Notes under the pieces: generated by a model
The model's database searches: none
Told to the model about the DNA's origin: nothing
Seen by the model: only the letters and a program-made list of their open reading frames with translations
Position numbers and translations under genes: made by a program
Shown here: positions 1 to 12,038 of the stretch, piece after piece
Position numbering within the stretch: the first letter of the stretch is position 1
How the letters are laid out: every line of letters starts with the position of its first letter
From: Harmothoe impar
Lineage: Eukaryota; Annelida; Polychaeta; Phyllodocida; Polynoidae
Direction: 5' to 3'
Length of the DNA: 64,000 nt
Assembly: GCA_947462335.1 (NCBI GenBank)
Contig: OX381704.1
Location: forward strand, 44,210,942-44,274,941

Positions 1-140
1 TGCAGATCACGTTAAGTACTGCAGATCACGGTTGTACAAGGGTTCAGAGCTCTCTTGGAAAGGTCTTTTGAAACACACCCTGTATGCTAAAGGTTCTCGA
101 ATATCCACAATGTAGAGCTGACAGTTTAGTTTGTATATCT

Positions 141-429
141 AGGGCCAAATAAAAAAAAAAACAATGTTGTTTCCGGTCACCCGACCGGTTCTAGCAAAAC
201 AGTGCTGGGTCCCCCTATCTTTTTGATTTTTTAGAAAATTTTCCTTTTTTCCAGTTTTTCCAGTTTGTAAATCGGACAATTATTAAGGATTTGGCGGGAA
301 ACACTCTAAAACCAGGCCCAAAAAATGTGAAAAGCAAAAAAAAAAAAAAAAAAAAATCCGACCGGCCGGGTCTGCTTTGTCAGACTATGTTACCGGAAAC
401 CAACCTTTTTTTCTAAAATTTTGGCCTAG
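141..429. mobile_element. MITE with AGGCCAAAT-type ends
   Basis: Imperfect terminal inverted repeats: the left end reads agGGCCAAATAAAA followed by TTTCCGGTcaCCCGACCGG, and the right end reads CCGGCCGGGTC, TTACCGGAAAC and TTTTGGCCT. A long A-tract lies just inside the right arm. There is no coding potential. The same architecture recurs at 62023-62260, which supports a dispersed non-autonomous DNA element. The superfamily is not determined because I see no clear target duplication. Confidence 0.6.
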
Positions 430-2740
430 TCTCTAGGCAAGACACCAATGCTGAACAGAATCTGGACGAGTTCTCCCTCTAATAATGACCACTGATGATA
501 TTATATGACGTATTAAGAAATTCCAATTACAGAATCTATAAGATGGACATTAGACGTGTAACATCCAACAATACATGTCTAGTGTGAGATAATTGGAATT
601 ACAATGGTTAGCAATTATCATCTAACATGTAAATTTACCTATATATATAGACGTATATTTCCAACGTTTATCAACGCCAGAATGACTCAAAGACACATAA
701 ATCTGTCATACATCTTTGAGGTAAATTCACGTAGAGATTACCTAGACCTGATGTGGGTGACGACGAGGCAGAAAATGACAGTCCTAACATCAGAATCTAC
801 TTCATTATTACAATCATAATATTATTGACCCTGTGCCAATGTATTCTTCATACGTGGCCAGATTTTAAAATCAGATTGTCGTGGAATTGTCGCCAAAGCC
901 ACATGCAAAGGTAAAAATAAGATTCAGTCATAACGTTTATCTAATATTACAGTAATAGGCCCTGGCCCTGACCCTATTGATAGTGATATACTTCCCCCAC
1001 AAACAGACGTGAAGAGATAAGGGATTGCTTCCACTTATATCACACTGATAACCCGTGTCATGAGGTATCTATGGCAGGTGCATACCCATAGCCCCCCCCC
1101 CTGCAGGTTTACAGGTATGTCGCCTTGTGTACCTGTCCTCAGCTTTAACGGCCTGGGGTTTATCCTTACACTGACCTCAGGTCTGAAGGGGACAAGGAAA
1201 CGTGCCTGACCCGACATGCCAAGGATAGCCACCCACATTCCATAAAGATCATAATTCTCACCCCTCCCCTTGACATAACTAAACTCGACCCAAACCTTGC
1301 CATCATAAATTCCACTGTTATTAGTTTTAGAGAGCCACGTACGTTGTCATTATAAGAAGGGGTAATTAAGAGACAACTAATGTGTCTAATGGTAGAATAG
1401 GAGAACTGACTTACTACTCAGAGAGTAAACTGATGGATGCCAGGGAGGGGTAAAGGTCTCCTATACAGCTATGTCATTGTTAGCTCTGCATGCCCAGTCT
1501 ACATTCAGTCACGTTTTCACATCTGCAAAGGCATCAATAGTTGGGTTTGCTGGCCATGTCTGTGGGGAGGGGATGAGGATAGGGCGAGGATGGAGTCATT
1601 TACCACCAATAAGTCAGCAGGTCTTTGCCAACCCCTCACACAATGCCAACAGTGTTGGTGGTTGTCGCCAATATTCTACACCTCCATGTTTAATCATCTG
1701 GTTTGGTGTTGCACCTTTTTGTCCTCACCCCCTTGACTATAGAGTTTATACATATATCGAGTTTTGTTACCCTGTACCCTGGGGCTTGTATGCACACTCT
1801 TCATGTAGAATCCCCTGGGTGTTCCCTGAAACAGCCACGGCTTATTCAAGGGTCACAGACTGTTAAGGAGGGGTCAGAAGGTTTGAATTGAGATCACACT
1901 GTAGATTTACCACTTGGGGATGAGTGTATGTCTGAGGGGTTTATCAGCCTAGTGGTGGTTCTGTGGTATTCTGCAGATAATACTATAATAGAGTACATCA
2001 TGGCCATATCGACATGCTACAAATATATCGTATTAGCTATGTATAAAAGGATATAATTACAAGTGGTAACCAGAGTTGAAATAAGTCTGCACTGTATGCT
2101 AACCATACAACTCTCAGTACATGTAGGGGATTAGATATAGTATATGTGGTAACAAGACACACTTGTGTGCTCAGAATACCAGAATAAATCGAATAAAAAG
2201 TAATAGTTTGATTAAAACCAAGATTGTACAAGATTGAGAAGGCATCTCCCAGATTAGTACAGAAAATTGACTGGTAGCATCTTTGCTTTTCTATATCCCT
2301 TTTACAAATCCCTCAAACTTTGCTTCCAGTGCTATTGTTTATTTGTGTAGTTGCAAAGACTGTATAAATCAGTGTTGCAATGTTTAGTCATGTTTATTCT
2401 GTTTATATGCATGAGAGAATGTTTCACCAAATAGGATTGTCTTGAGGAAGGAATACAATTTGTGCTCTGATATGACGACCACAGTCCTTCTCATGCACAC
2501 CTTACAGGCGGTGTGGATGTAATCATGCATACTTATCTTTATCTCACCACCTGAGGCAACACTGCCGGCCCATAATAAGATAACTTTAATAACAAACGCC
2601 AATAGACATTTCCAAATCCCTGTGTGGGACATCACTAAGACCACCACCAAGAACAATGGCATCATAAGCTGCGTAGCAATGCTGACAATTTGGATGATTC
2701 ACAGGTTGTTGACACTGGTCTAAGTAGCCTCTCTGCTCCC
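430..2740. other. No recognisable gene or element
   Basis: The open frames here are short, have no recognisable protein motif and are not framed by convincing splice sites. I see nothing I can name. Confidence 0.5.
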
Positions 2741-2931
2741 CTCTCTCACCCACTATACGTCTCTGTCTCTCTGTCTTGTTATAGATGACTGTCTCACCTT
2801 TTCTCTCTCTCTCGCTCTCTCCTTAAATCACAATCTGACTGTCTGCCTGTATGACTCTTTCTCTCTATAGGCACATGGTTATATCACTCTCTGTCTCTCT
2901 TCCTTAACCACACTCTGGCTGTTTCTCTAGT

Positions 2932-2970
<39 letters not shown>

Positions 2971-3060
2971 TATCCCTCTCTTTTCCTTTACCTCTGGCTG
3001 TCTCCCCGTCTCCGCCTCTCTAGTTATATGGCTGTCTCAATAATCTCACTCACACAGTCT
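2741..3060. repeat. CT-rich simple repeat region
   Basis: The strand is dominated by CTCTCT and TGTCTCT runs, with an almost pure (CT)n tract around 2935-2966. Open frames in this region are products of low complexity. Confidence 0.85.
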
Positions 3061-4610
3061 ATACTACTGTCTTGTTGTCGCGTTCTCTCGGACTCTGCCT
3101 CATTGCATCTCTTTCTCTGCCTCTCTGTCTCCCTCTACCACTCTCGAAGGCCTTCTTTCTGCCTGCATGCAAGTCTGTGTTTCTGACTCCAATTTCTTTA
3201 ATCTTACGTCTTTTGGAGACAACAACGCATCTTCTATATTTCACCTTTGCTAAACGACCGCCCTCCCTTGAGGAGGGACCATTCACATGAAAAAAGTCCA
3301 AAAAGAAATCTCAGAGAGCGGTCTTGGAGAGTCTTAGTGAAAGGATCGGATGGAGAGGGGAGGTGCTAGAGCAGCAAGCATTTTACAAAAGTCAATCGGA
3401 AATGTGGGAGAAATTGTTTGCAGCGCGGCTCAGCTGAGCAGTGGTGTGTGTGTGGAGCGGCTTTTGGAGCAGACGACACTGACGGCGCGGGAACACACAG
3501 ACACACGGACATGAGCCACGCCTCGGCGCACTGCAGAATGTAGAACAATGGATTTAGACTGGGGGAAGCCCCTTCTGTCTCAAGTGTTTTGGTGTTTTCC
3601 CAAAAGATGGCTTTACTCCTGGGTTCATGGCAGAGAAGGGGGAGAGTGAGGAGTGTGCATGCATGTGTACAGGGCAGGGTAGGGAGGGGGTATCGCCATA
3701 GAAGGATGGGGCGAGCAAGAAGAGAGGAATACCACAATGCTATATGCTCTAGCCCTGGGTGGCACACAAGTGGGGTGTTGGTGGAGGGGAGGGGTTCCCC
3801 AAGCATGCTGGCAGGTGCCTTGATCTCTGCCCTCCCGCCTCCACCTGCAGTGATGAGCCGTGGGAGTTTTTAGCCTCAAGGTGGGTGATCCACGTCCACC
3901 CAGGTATCTGTGGCCGGGACACTTCTATATCCAGGTGTGCCCAGGTGTGCCTCCCTCCCACCCCTGCTGCCTCCACCTCCGTAGGTGTGTGTGCCTACCT
4001 GCCTGTCAAGTCACACAGCGGCCACCTGGGCCGCACATATTGCTGGGACCATGGAGATCCTTTATATTTTTCCTCTAAGAAGTCTAACAGTAGAGGTATG
4101 TTGTGTGGGGAAAGTGGGCGCATTATTACCTAGGAAGATGCCTTGGTGAAAAATGATGGGAGGACGTCAACAGGCATGACTTGAACGTGACTGCCAACGG
4201 GATGAGGTCATACCTGTTCAGAATCTAACATGCTTATGTCCCAGCTATATGCCACAGGTAAATGGGAGACATGTGAAACAGAGCTCGGTCCTAGCTGTGT
4301 GATCTGATGATATGGTGAACATATTATGATTATTCCCTATCAAAATGAGCCGCACCATCGCATTTCTGCGCCAGGTTTGAATAACTGCAGGTCTTGAGTA
4401 AGCACCCGTCTTGTATAAGTGCCGGAGATAAAGAAGGCTCCAAATATATAAGCGCCGTGGTGCATTTACACTCAAGATGGTATTACATATCCAAGAGTTA
4501 GGGTTCCAAAATACATCTTGAAAATAACCATGCAGGGTGTTCAGTAAGACCACAATCCTTTTCTACCTATATTTACTCACGTTTCTGTTCGTTTATAGCA
4601 TGTACAGCTA
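3061..4610. other. No recognisable gene
   Basis: This stretch is moderately GC-rich (about 3380-4060) and has overlapping frames on both strands, including 3366-3806 (-) and 3759-4133 (+). None of their translations resembles a known domain and none shows protein-like composition. An untranslated exon or regulatory DNA is possible but not shown. Confidence 0.4.
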
Positions 4611-5735
4611 ATATTCATCTCAAGTATCCAGGTACAGAGCAGCTCCACCAGACTACACAGGAACAGCAAGTACAGCTCTATAGTATCAAGGTAAAGAGAA
4701 GCTCAACCAGACTACACAGGAAGAGCAGGAACAGCTCTATAGTATCAAGGTACAGAGCAGCCCAACCAGACTACACATGAACAGCAGGTACAGCTCTATA
4801 GTATCAAGGTACAGAGCAGCTCAACAAGACTACACAGGAACTGCAAGTACATCTCAAGTATCAAGGTGCAGAGCAACTCAACCAGACTACACAGGAACAG
4901 CAGGTACAGCTCTATAGTATCAAGGTACAGAGCAGCTCAACAAGACTACACAGGAACAGCAAGTACATCTCAAGTATCAAGGTACAGAGCAGCTCCACCA
5001 GACTACACAGGAACAGCAGGTACAGCTCTATAGTATCAAGGTACAGAGCAGCTCAACAAGACTACACAGGAACTGCAAGTACATCTCAAGTATCAAGGTG
5101 CAGAGCAACTCAACCAGACTACACAGGAACAGCAGGTACAGCTCTATAGTATCAAGGTACAGAGCAGCTCAACAAGACTACACAGGAACAGCAGGTACAT
5201 CTCAAGTATCAAGGTACAGAGCAGCTCCACCAGACTACACAGGAACAGCAGGTACATCTCAAGTATCAAGGTACAGAGCAGCTCCACCAGACTATTCAGG
5301 AACAGCAAGTACAGCTATATAGTATCAAGGTAAAGAGAAGCTCAACCAGACTACACAGGAACAGCAAGTACAGCTATATAGTATCAAGGTACAGAGCAGC
5401 TCCACCAGACTACACTGGAACAGCAGGTACATCTCAAGTATCAAGGTACAGAGCAGCTCCACCAGACTACACAGGAACAGCAGGTACATCTCAAGTTTTA
5501 AGGTACAGAGCAGCTCCACCAGACTATTCAGGAACAGCAAGTACAGCTATACAGTATCAAGGTAAAGAGAAGCTCAACCAGACTACACAGGAACAGCAAG
5601 TACAGCTATATAGTATCAAGGTACAGGGCAGCCCAACCAGACTACACATGAACAGCAAGTACAGCTATATAGTATCAAGGTACAGAGCAGCTCCACCAGA
5701 CTACACTGGAACAGCAGGTACAGCTGTAGTATCCA
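4611..5735. repeat. Minisatellite, ~57-60 bp unit, about 18-20 copies
   Basis: Tandem unit of 57-60 bp containing AGTATCAAGGTACAGAGCAG, CTCCACCAGACTACACAGGA and ACAGCAGGTACA, ending either in GCTCTAT or TCTCA. Unit variants recur as higher-order blocks (CTCTAT versus TCTCA types). Stray units also sit at about 5868-5938 and 6288-6345, so the array originally ran further and has been split by inserted elements. Short repetitive frames on both strands are by-products. Confidence 0.9.
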
Positions 5736-5868
5736 GCCCCGCTAACACAAATACGTTATTTTGATGCAAAGTGACGTTTTAACATAATATACTATTTTGC
5801 CATAATAAGGAGCCATAGAGAACGTATAATAACATTGCATTACGTTTTTTTGTATACTGGGAGGTATG
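5734..5868 (+). mobile_element. MITE, AACGTT-rich family, inside the minisatellite
   Basis: Runs from CCAGCCCCGCTAACACAAA, past TACGTTATTTTG and a gccataataaggagcc core, to ACGTTTTTTTGTATACTGGG. The ends and core match the element at 47295-47436, and the element at 5940-6066 is the same family in the opposite orientation. Minisatellite units resume immediately afterwards. Confidence 0.65.
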
Positions 5869-5939
5869 GAGCAGCTCAACCAGACTATATACAGGAACAG
5901 CAGGTACAAGTCTAGTATCAAGATACAGAGCAGCAACAA

Positions 5940-6066
5940 TCAAGTAAACAAAAAAACGTTATATAACTTTGTTATAACGTTTCTCTATAGCTCCTTAGTG
6001 CGGCAAAACGTCATCTTTTGTTAAAACGTTATTTTACATAAAATAACGCATTTTTGTTAGCTGAGT
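5940..6066 (-). mobile_element. MITE, AACGTT-rich family, inverted copy
   Basis: The left end GTAAACAAAAAAACGTT and right end AACGCATTTTTGTTAGCTG are the reverse orientation of the elements at 5734 and 47295. The shared core reads ctatagctccttagtgcggc. It also interrupts the minisatellite. Confidence 0.6.
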
Positions 6067-6360
6067 GCAATCTACACAGGAACGGCAAAAATTAAATTTT
6101 TGGGTGGTTCAATTTTCAAAAAATCAAAAGAAATACAAAAAATGACCATACATGCTCTGCCATAGGTCGGCCTATAGCACAACGATATAAGGTAGCTGCT
6201 AGATGCAACATCAAAGTTCACATGACCTTGATATGGTCAGGAAAAAAAAAATGTGCGGAAGTGGTTCAACGTGCCCCTCTTTCCCCTACAGCTCTAGTAT
6301 CAAGGTACAGAGCGAAGCTGAACTAGACTACACGGGGACAGCATAATATGTACATGCACA

Positions 6361-6796
6361 TAGGGGCGTGGTAAGCAGTTTGAAAGCGTTGGGGTGGGGG
6401 GGGGGGGGGGGGGGCAAGGGAGGTTTCTGACCCTTTTCAAAGCTAGTATATCCGATGTTTGGGACAAAAAGTAGATTTCCCTAAAAAATGAGTCTGAATG
6501 TTCACAAATGATATATTTAGATAATGCACTAGGAAAGCTCATGCTTGGGGGACATTGGATCCTTTTGTGACCTATTAACACCCATTAATGGTATTTAATT
6601 GACCTCTTTTCTGTAAATGTTATACTTTTACAATGTTTGGAATACATTTATTGTGAGATTTAGAATTTGAAGAATAAATCGGATATACCCACTTTAACTT
6701 ATTTACTCTTGACCTTTTTGGAGAGTTGGCCATAAATGGGGGGAAGGGAGGGGGGCATGTCACCCGCCTCCCCCCGGTGCCACACCCCTGGTACAG
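6361..6796. repeat. G-rich repeat with AGGGGCGTGG ends
   Basis: Begins AGGGGCGTGGTAAGCAG with a long poly-G run and ends GGTGCCACACCCCTGG, an imperfect inverted terminus. A related left end plus G-run occurs at 10996-11075, so this is a dispersed repeat. There is no coding potential. Confidence 0.5.
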
Positions 6797-7457
6797 CTCT
6801 TATAATCAGAGATGCGAGGTGGGAAAGATACTTTTTTCGACATGCAAAATGATTCGGTGACGTATCTTACTAATTGTTATCCCAAGAATCCACAGTATTT
6901 ATCTGTTTCTGGCGTGGGTATAAATACTGCCCTGCTTTTATAACCAGAGAAAACGGGTAAGGACAGAATGTACCTATATGATAATTGTACTCTCTCACAA
7001 TGGTTTGAACTTTTTCAGAAGAGAATCAGACGATGCTGGACGTTGCAATGAGAGTCAGGCAATGACTGCCTCTCATTGTGAGGAGGGTCAGGTATAGAGA
7101 AGATCCAGCATTGCCTATCCGTCCTGACATACTAAAGAGACCCGGGTATCACTGTAACAAGAGTCAAGCAATCTATTATGCTTGTCAATATGTATAGAGT
7201 CAGACTATGCTGAACTCTGTGAAGAGCAATGCCTGACAATGTCAGACAATACTTACAGTGAAGGTAGGCCTGACTGTGATAATGTGTGTTGTTTTGCCGA
7301 CACAGGCCTTACACTGGGATGAGACTCTAGATGATTCCGACTCTTTTTTCACTGTGCATGTGAATTTGGAACTCGCAAGGAAAAGTGAACATTACAAACA
7401 ATGTAATGATACTGAGAGATCCAAATTAGTAAAGGTTTGGGTAGCAAGGGTCGACTA
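6797..7457. repeat. Degenerate short repeats, no gene
   Basis: From about 7010 to 7255 there are loose repeats around AGAGTCAGgCAATG and GCCTGACAATG in both orientations. The open frame at 7258-7491 has no recognisable motif and no splice context. Nothing else can be named. Confidence 0.4.
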
Positions 7458-7830
7458 CCCAGTAAACACAGTTACGTTAATCAACGTTTAATGGACGTCA
7501 TTCCCATGTCTGAATTACGTAACTTTACTACGTTTAAGTAACGTCCAAATGTAAGGGTTCTTTTACGTTATTAAACCTGAATGAACGTTAATTAACGTAT
7601 ATAAACGTGCTGTAAACGTTATTTTCAGGTTTATCTATGTAATTTACGTAAATCTAACCTAACCTGAAAGAATGAAAGCCTAAGGAATATCATGGAAATA
7701 CGTTTAGTTTTATGCCAGTGTAATTCTAGCTATTTATTTTGTTGAAAATGTCAATAAAATCTTTTTAGTACTACTTCAAGAATTGCCAACTTTTACTTAT
7801 GTTCTGTCCTTATATAGATGCGTAGAAACA

Positions 7831-7906
7831 TTGCCAGCACTGAGAAGGGAACCCCAGACCCTTGGATATTAAGACCGCGGCTCTAGCTACTGAGCTAACC
7901 AGGCTT
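7831..7906 (-). repeat. tRNA-like sequence (SINE head or tRNA pseudogene)
   Basis: On the minus strand it reads GCCTGGTTAGCTCAGTAGC, an excellent A box, followed about 40 nt on by GGGGTTCCCTTC, a degenerate B box. The acceptor stem and T stem do not pair properly, so this is not a functional tRNA. Confidence 0.55.
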
Positions 7907-8319
7907 GTGTATATGATCGACCTGCAATGGCTATAATAATATCCTCTTCTAATGTCACTGATAGCTAATTACATACATGGAAATGATGTATGGCAAAAGG
8001 ACTGGTAGTGGTACCATGTATCACTACCACCTTCCATGCATGGTAGCTAACAATGTCATAATCATTTACTATTTGGGACCGGGTTTCAAGCTGTTTCATG
8101 CACCTACATAACTATATCCATTCTTTAATATTCAGTGCATTAACAATATAAAATATCATGCGCTATGCCCTGCAGGATAGGATCTAGGCAGCAGGTATTT
8201 AAATGTAGTGATATATAATATTTGTAGCTCAAATAACTCATGCAGTAATGAGAGGGGATCAGAGAGATGGGGGAATGGAGAGACAAAAGTGACCCTAGCA
8301 AACCCAGCATGGCTCAGAC

Positions 8320-8960
8320 ATGGCCGATGATATCCGCACGAGGAGCTCGTGCGTATAGCGGCCGCTATTTGCACGAGGGGCTCGTGCAAATAGTGGCCGT
8401 TATTCGCACGAGGAACCGGCGAGACAGGCGACCTATGGCGAGAGAGGCGACCTACACGAGGACATGGCGAGAGAGGCGACTTGCACGAGGAGCCGGCAAG
8501 AGATGGGACATGCCACTTGACCATCGTCATGTCGCCTCTCTCATCGTCATGTCGCCTCTCTCATCGTCATGTCGCCTCTCTCATCGTCATGTCGCCTCTC
8601 TCATCGTCACATAATTAAAAAAGTAATTCATTAGGGGAATCGAACCCTGGCCTGCCAAGTGGGAGACGGACACACTCACCACTACACCATAGCATCACTT
8701 GCTGATGTGCATAGAAAATGTGTTAGATAAGCATATCCTCGTCCATAGCCATGGTCATGTCGCCTCTCTCACCATGTCCACATGCATGTCGCCTCTCTCG
8801 GCATGCCCATAGGCATGTCGCCTGTCTCGCCATGTCCACAGGCATGTCGCCTGTCTCGCCATGTCCACAGGCATGTCGCCTCTCTCACCATGTCGCCTCT
8901 CTCGCCGTTCCTCGTGCGAATAGCGGACGTTATTCACACAAGGAGCTCGTGCGAATATCG
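8320..8960. repeat. Inverted and tandem repeat block (CATGTCGCCTCTCTC)
   Basis: 8526-8607 holds four tandem copies of a 20-bp unit, CATCGTCATGTCGCCTCTCT. 8751-8910 holds ~30-bp units built on CATGTCGCCTGTCTCGCCAT. The left part (8400-8510) carries the reverse complement (GGCGAGAGAGGCGAC), so the block can fold on itself. Flanking GCACGAGGAGCTCGTGC palindromes and GTATAGCGGCCGCTAT occur at 8333-8400 and again, degenerate, near 8910-8960. Confidence 0.8.
8635..8699 (-). repeat. tRNA-like sequence
   Basis: On the minus strand GCTATGGTGTAGTGGTGAG matches an A box, and GGGTTCGATTCCCC is a near-perfect B box at tRNA spacing. The acceptor stem has no 3' partner, so it is a pseudogene or SINE head, not a functional tRNA gene. 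Confidence 0.55.
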
Positions 8961-9070
8961 CTGGCGCTCAGGCATATAATATATATAAATCTACGTTTTA
9001 TGAGCTATGGCGTGGTGGTCAATATTTCCAATAGGGGCTATGGACCTTCTTGATGTTCCCATTCATATAA

Positions 9071-9141
9071 GCCGAGGTAGTCCAGTGGTTAGGGTTTGGA
9101 ACTCCAACCATAAAGGTGAAGGGATCGAACCACATTGCTGC
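9071..9141 (+). repeat. tRNA-like sequence
   Basis: GCCGAGGTAGTCCAGTGGTT resembles a tRNA 5' half with its A box, and GGGATCGAACCAC is a degenerate B box about 45 nt later. There is no intact cloverleaf; SINE or tRNA pseudogene. Confidence 0.5.
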
Positions 9142-9899
9142 TTATAGTACATGTACTACCCATCTAATAATACATTACCAAGGGATACCAATAACCACAT
9201 ATAAAAGTAACGTTTATCAATATCGGATTCATCTTTCTTTGCGATTACTATTTTAATTACATGTAGGTTCGATTCCTGTAACTAGCGGCACATTTTCGTA
9301 ATCACTGTCATGATTTTAATCTAGAGAATTTGAGTAGCTGTAAACTGATATGAAACAGCATGCTTATAAATGTGAAAACTTTAGGCTTAATGAGATTTCA
9401 CAATAATACAAGATAGGGGAGGGCTTTCCAAATGAAATCGGATTGCTTGTTACAGGATTCGAACCCAGATGATACCATTTAGATAACGTAAGTATACGTG
9501 GTAGTAACGTTCAATAAACCTGAAAATACCGTCCATATAACGTTTATATGCGTTTGATAACGTTTATATACGTTTGATAACGTTAAGCAACCCTTACATT
9601 TGGACGTTTATATCACGTATTGAAATTACGTTCTAATAACGCAGGTGTGTTTACTGGGTATAACGCTACTATAGCACTTGTTGGACCAACATGTTTCGTT
9701 GTTATTTAACGGCAGGTGTCTTTGGAGAGTGCCTTCCATATCAGGTAACGCCCATGTTGTACGCCCCACCCTCGGCCATCATCACCAGTCCACCCACATC
9801 TAATATTAATAAATCACCGCCTATCCTTCCGCTGTCTCTGTAGTCCCTCATCCCTCTGTTCTCTGACGAAACCAGACGAAATCTGCAATGACCCATCCT

Positions 9900-10330
9900 C
9901 TGCCAGGTCCCCCTTGAAGTCTTCCTCTCCCCCATGTGCCGACACCTCTCCATGGCGGGCCGGGAGCGCGGCGCTGTTGTCTTGTCCTTGATCCCTTGCC
10001 GGGAACGGATGGCCGCCGACCGGTAAGGTGCGAGGCGCGGCGGGCGGTCCCCCGTCGCCGCTCGCTACCTGTGCGCACCGATTTCCCGGGCTCGTCCCTC
10101 ACCGACCGCGGCCCTTTGGATCACAAGTCCCCCGCAGGTTCCCGCCACCTCCACACAGCCGGCCCAGCTCCTCCAGGGTCCCGTCACCGTGTGCACCATT
10201 CGGTGCTTGGTGTCCCGCCCCGGGAAGCCAATAGCAGCTTTTGATTTAACCTTTGGTGCCTATTTGTAGCCAATAAAACCAATAAACGCCTATTATAACG
10301 ACCTCCGCCGTCCATGCACCGTGACGCACA
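9900..10330. promoter_or_regulatory. CpG-rich stretch with CCAAT boxes, candidate promoter
   Basis: This stretch is much richer in C, G and CpG (GGCCGGGAGCGCGGCGC, CGAGGCGCGGCGGGCGG) than its surroundings. It is followed by three CCAAT-type boxes within 60 bp: aGCCAATAg near 10228, aGCCAATAAAACCAATAA near 10269. The composition is what one expects of an unmethylated promoter. No coding exon could be attached to it, and the long frame 9936-10244 looks like a GC-content artefact. Confidence 0.35.
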
Positions 10331-12038
10331 GGACTTTTCTAACATATGCAGCAGCAGCCGAACCTGATGTAGGCTACAGTACTCTTATCAAGCGGCTTAT
10401 CTGGGACTCGTGTGCACTGGTCACTGACCATCAGTTCTGATTGTCAAGCCAAGCTAAATTAATTGTTTGAAGGCAGGTACGAAGTATTGCACCCACTTGC
10501 TGCACAAAATGCGTCGCGTCGCGCGCTAGGCCATGCAGTGTTTCTTCGCTCAAAGTCGTGTGATGATCAATATATATTAAAGAATCAAAGATACAACAGC
10601 GAAATGCAACATGAAATAAACGCCGGGTGTTGTGGCGACGCTCCGTACTATAAACCCCATGGTAATAATAAAAGGTGAAGGATAGTTCCCAGTCCGTTTT
10701 CAAGCCTAATAGCTTTTCAGACAATGTTACGGGAACCCAACTGTTTTAATTGGCCTAATTGATATCACTCTTTAGTTCATCTGTCAGTTTGGGTCGTCTT
10801 TGGAGTGGCCTGCGACAGGCTGTGGATACGTTTTGATCTCGCATCTATACAGAGACGGCCGCGGCCATTTGGAATAACCTGTGGTAACTGTACATAACTG
10901 GCACAGGTACATCTACGTTACCGAACCCGTAATACCATTGTATGCATCCATAATTTCTGAAATTCTCCAATTTAATTACAGGTGTGTGAGTCTTTTAACG
11001 CAGGGGCGTGGCAAGCATTGGGGGGGGGGGGGGGACATGTCCCCTCCCCGCCCCCCCCCCCCCCCCGGTTGCCTTAATTGGGGTTGGTCAAAATGCCCAC
11101 GGCCCTGTTTTTTGCTAAGAACGTTTACGCAACACAACTTTGTATAATTATGTAGTAGAGAAACAAAACAAATTTACATCTCCAACATACTCACATGTGA
11201 CTTGATCTCAATGCCTGTAGGTATGTAGTACTATGTAGACTGCATGTGCGATTGATTGTGTACTATATCGAATATATATAGGAAAGCTTCCTTTACGCAG
11301 GTATGATGCATGTTTCATTAGACCACAGGGGCGATGTAAACGCACAAGAGGTACATACCTAGCAGGAGAAAAAGTTATATCAAAAATCGTTTGATGCTGT
11401 TTGCAGAAGGATGCTTCCGAGGGTTCTATATGGGTGGTCGGCACATTACATTTTAACCCTTTAAGGGTGGCATAATGCCTTATTTAACGCAATGCTGCAC
11501 CATCATAGTGCCGGTGTCGTTTTGGTGCATCATCATCGTCAGCAAGATACATTATATATGCTGAAAGGGCATGATGCGTTAATACAATTTACGGCCCAAT
11601 TTACAGTGTCCTCCCATGCTATACACCTATACACATGTAGACTTCCACCCCCTCCCTCCTTGTTTCACCCCACGTGCACGTGCCAAGAGTATACATGGTG
11701 GTACATGATTCTCTCTTTCTACAGGAGCTAATGATACAGCATGCTGCCATCTGTAGTCGGGAAGCGAAAACACTCCAGTCAGCGCCCACGTCCCAGAGTA
11801 TGCACTCCAGTTTTAATCGTATAGGGCCAAGTATGAACATAGATGTTCTGTTTGAGTGAGTCTTGATTGACTTCTATAAATCTAAATGCTAAACATAGAA
11901 TATACTAATACCCGCAACGAGGAATGCTCCCCCCCCCAAAAAAAAGAAATTGCCCTCCACCCCGCACCCCATGTCGATAGCCATGCACTCCTCATTACCA
12001 ACCCATTTTCATCGGCACTTTTTTAAATGTGTTTTATT
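10331..12038. other. No recognisable gene; one G-rich repeat end
   Basis: 10996-11075 carries AGGGGCGTGGCAAGCA plus a long G run and a long C run, related to the repeat at 6361. The rest shows no protein-like frame and no repeat I can define. Confidence 0.4.

Larger units (their letters stand above)
7458..9658. mobile_element. 2.2-kb non-autonomous TIR element with TA target duplication
   Basis: Both ends carry CCCAGTAAACAC (inverted at the right: GTGTTTACTGGG), flanked on each side by TA, as expected for the Tc1/mariner group. The inverted similarity extends about 190 bp inward. Shared blocks include ACGTCCAAATGTAAGGGTT, AACGTATATAAACGT and ATTTTCAGGTTTAT, all dense in AACGTT/ACGT words. 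I find no transposase frame. The interior instead holds three tRNA-like sequences and a block of inverted and tandem repeats, so it looks like a passenger-loaded non-autonomous element. The superfamily is inferred from the TA duplication only. Confidence 0.75.

Noticed and set aside
3366..3806. 146-codon minus-strand frame in a GC-richer stretch
   Set aside because: Overlapping frames of similar length exist on the other strand, composition is not protein-like, and no motif or splice sites support it.
4611..5735. CRISPR array
   Set aside because: The units are contiguous tandem repeats without unique spacers, and the genome is eukaryotic.
7258..7491. 77-codon frame starting MKVGLTVIMCVVLPTQALHW, looking like a signal peptide
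   Set aside because: It ends inside the TIR of the 7458 element, has no downstream exon or motif, and the hydrophobic start is too short a resemblance.
9936..10244. Arg/Pro-rich frame of 102 codons
   Set aside because: Typical of CpG-rich DNA with few stop codons; two other frames are equally open.
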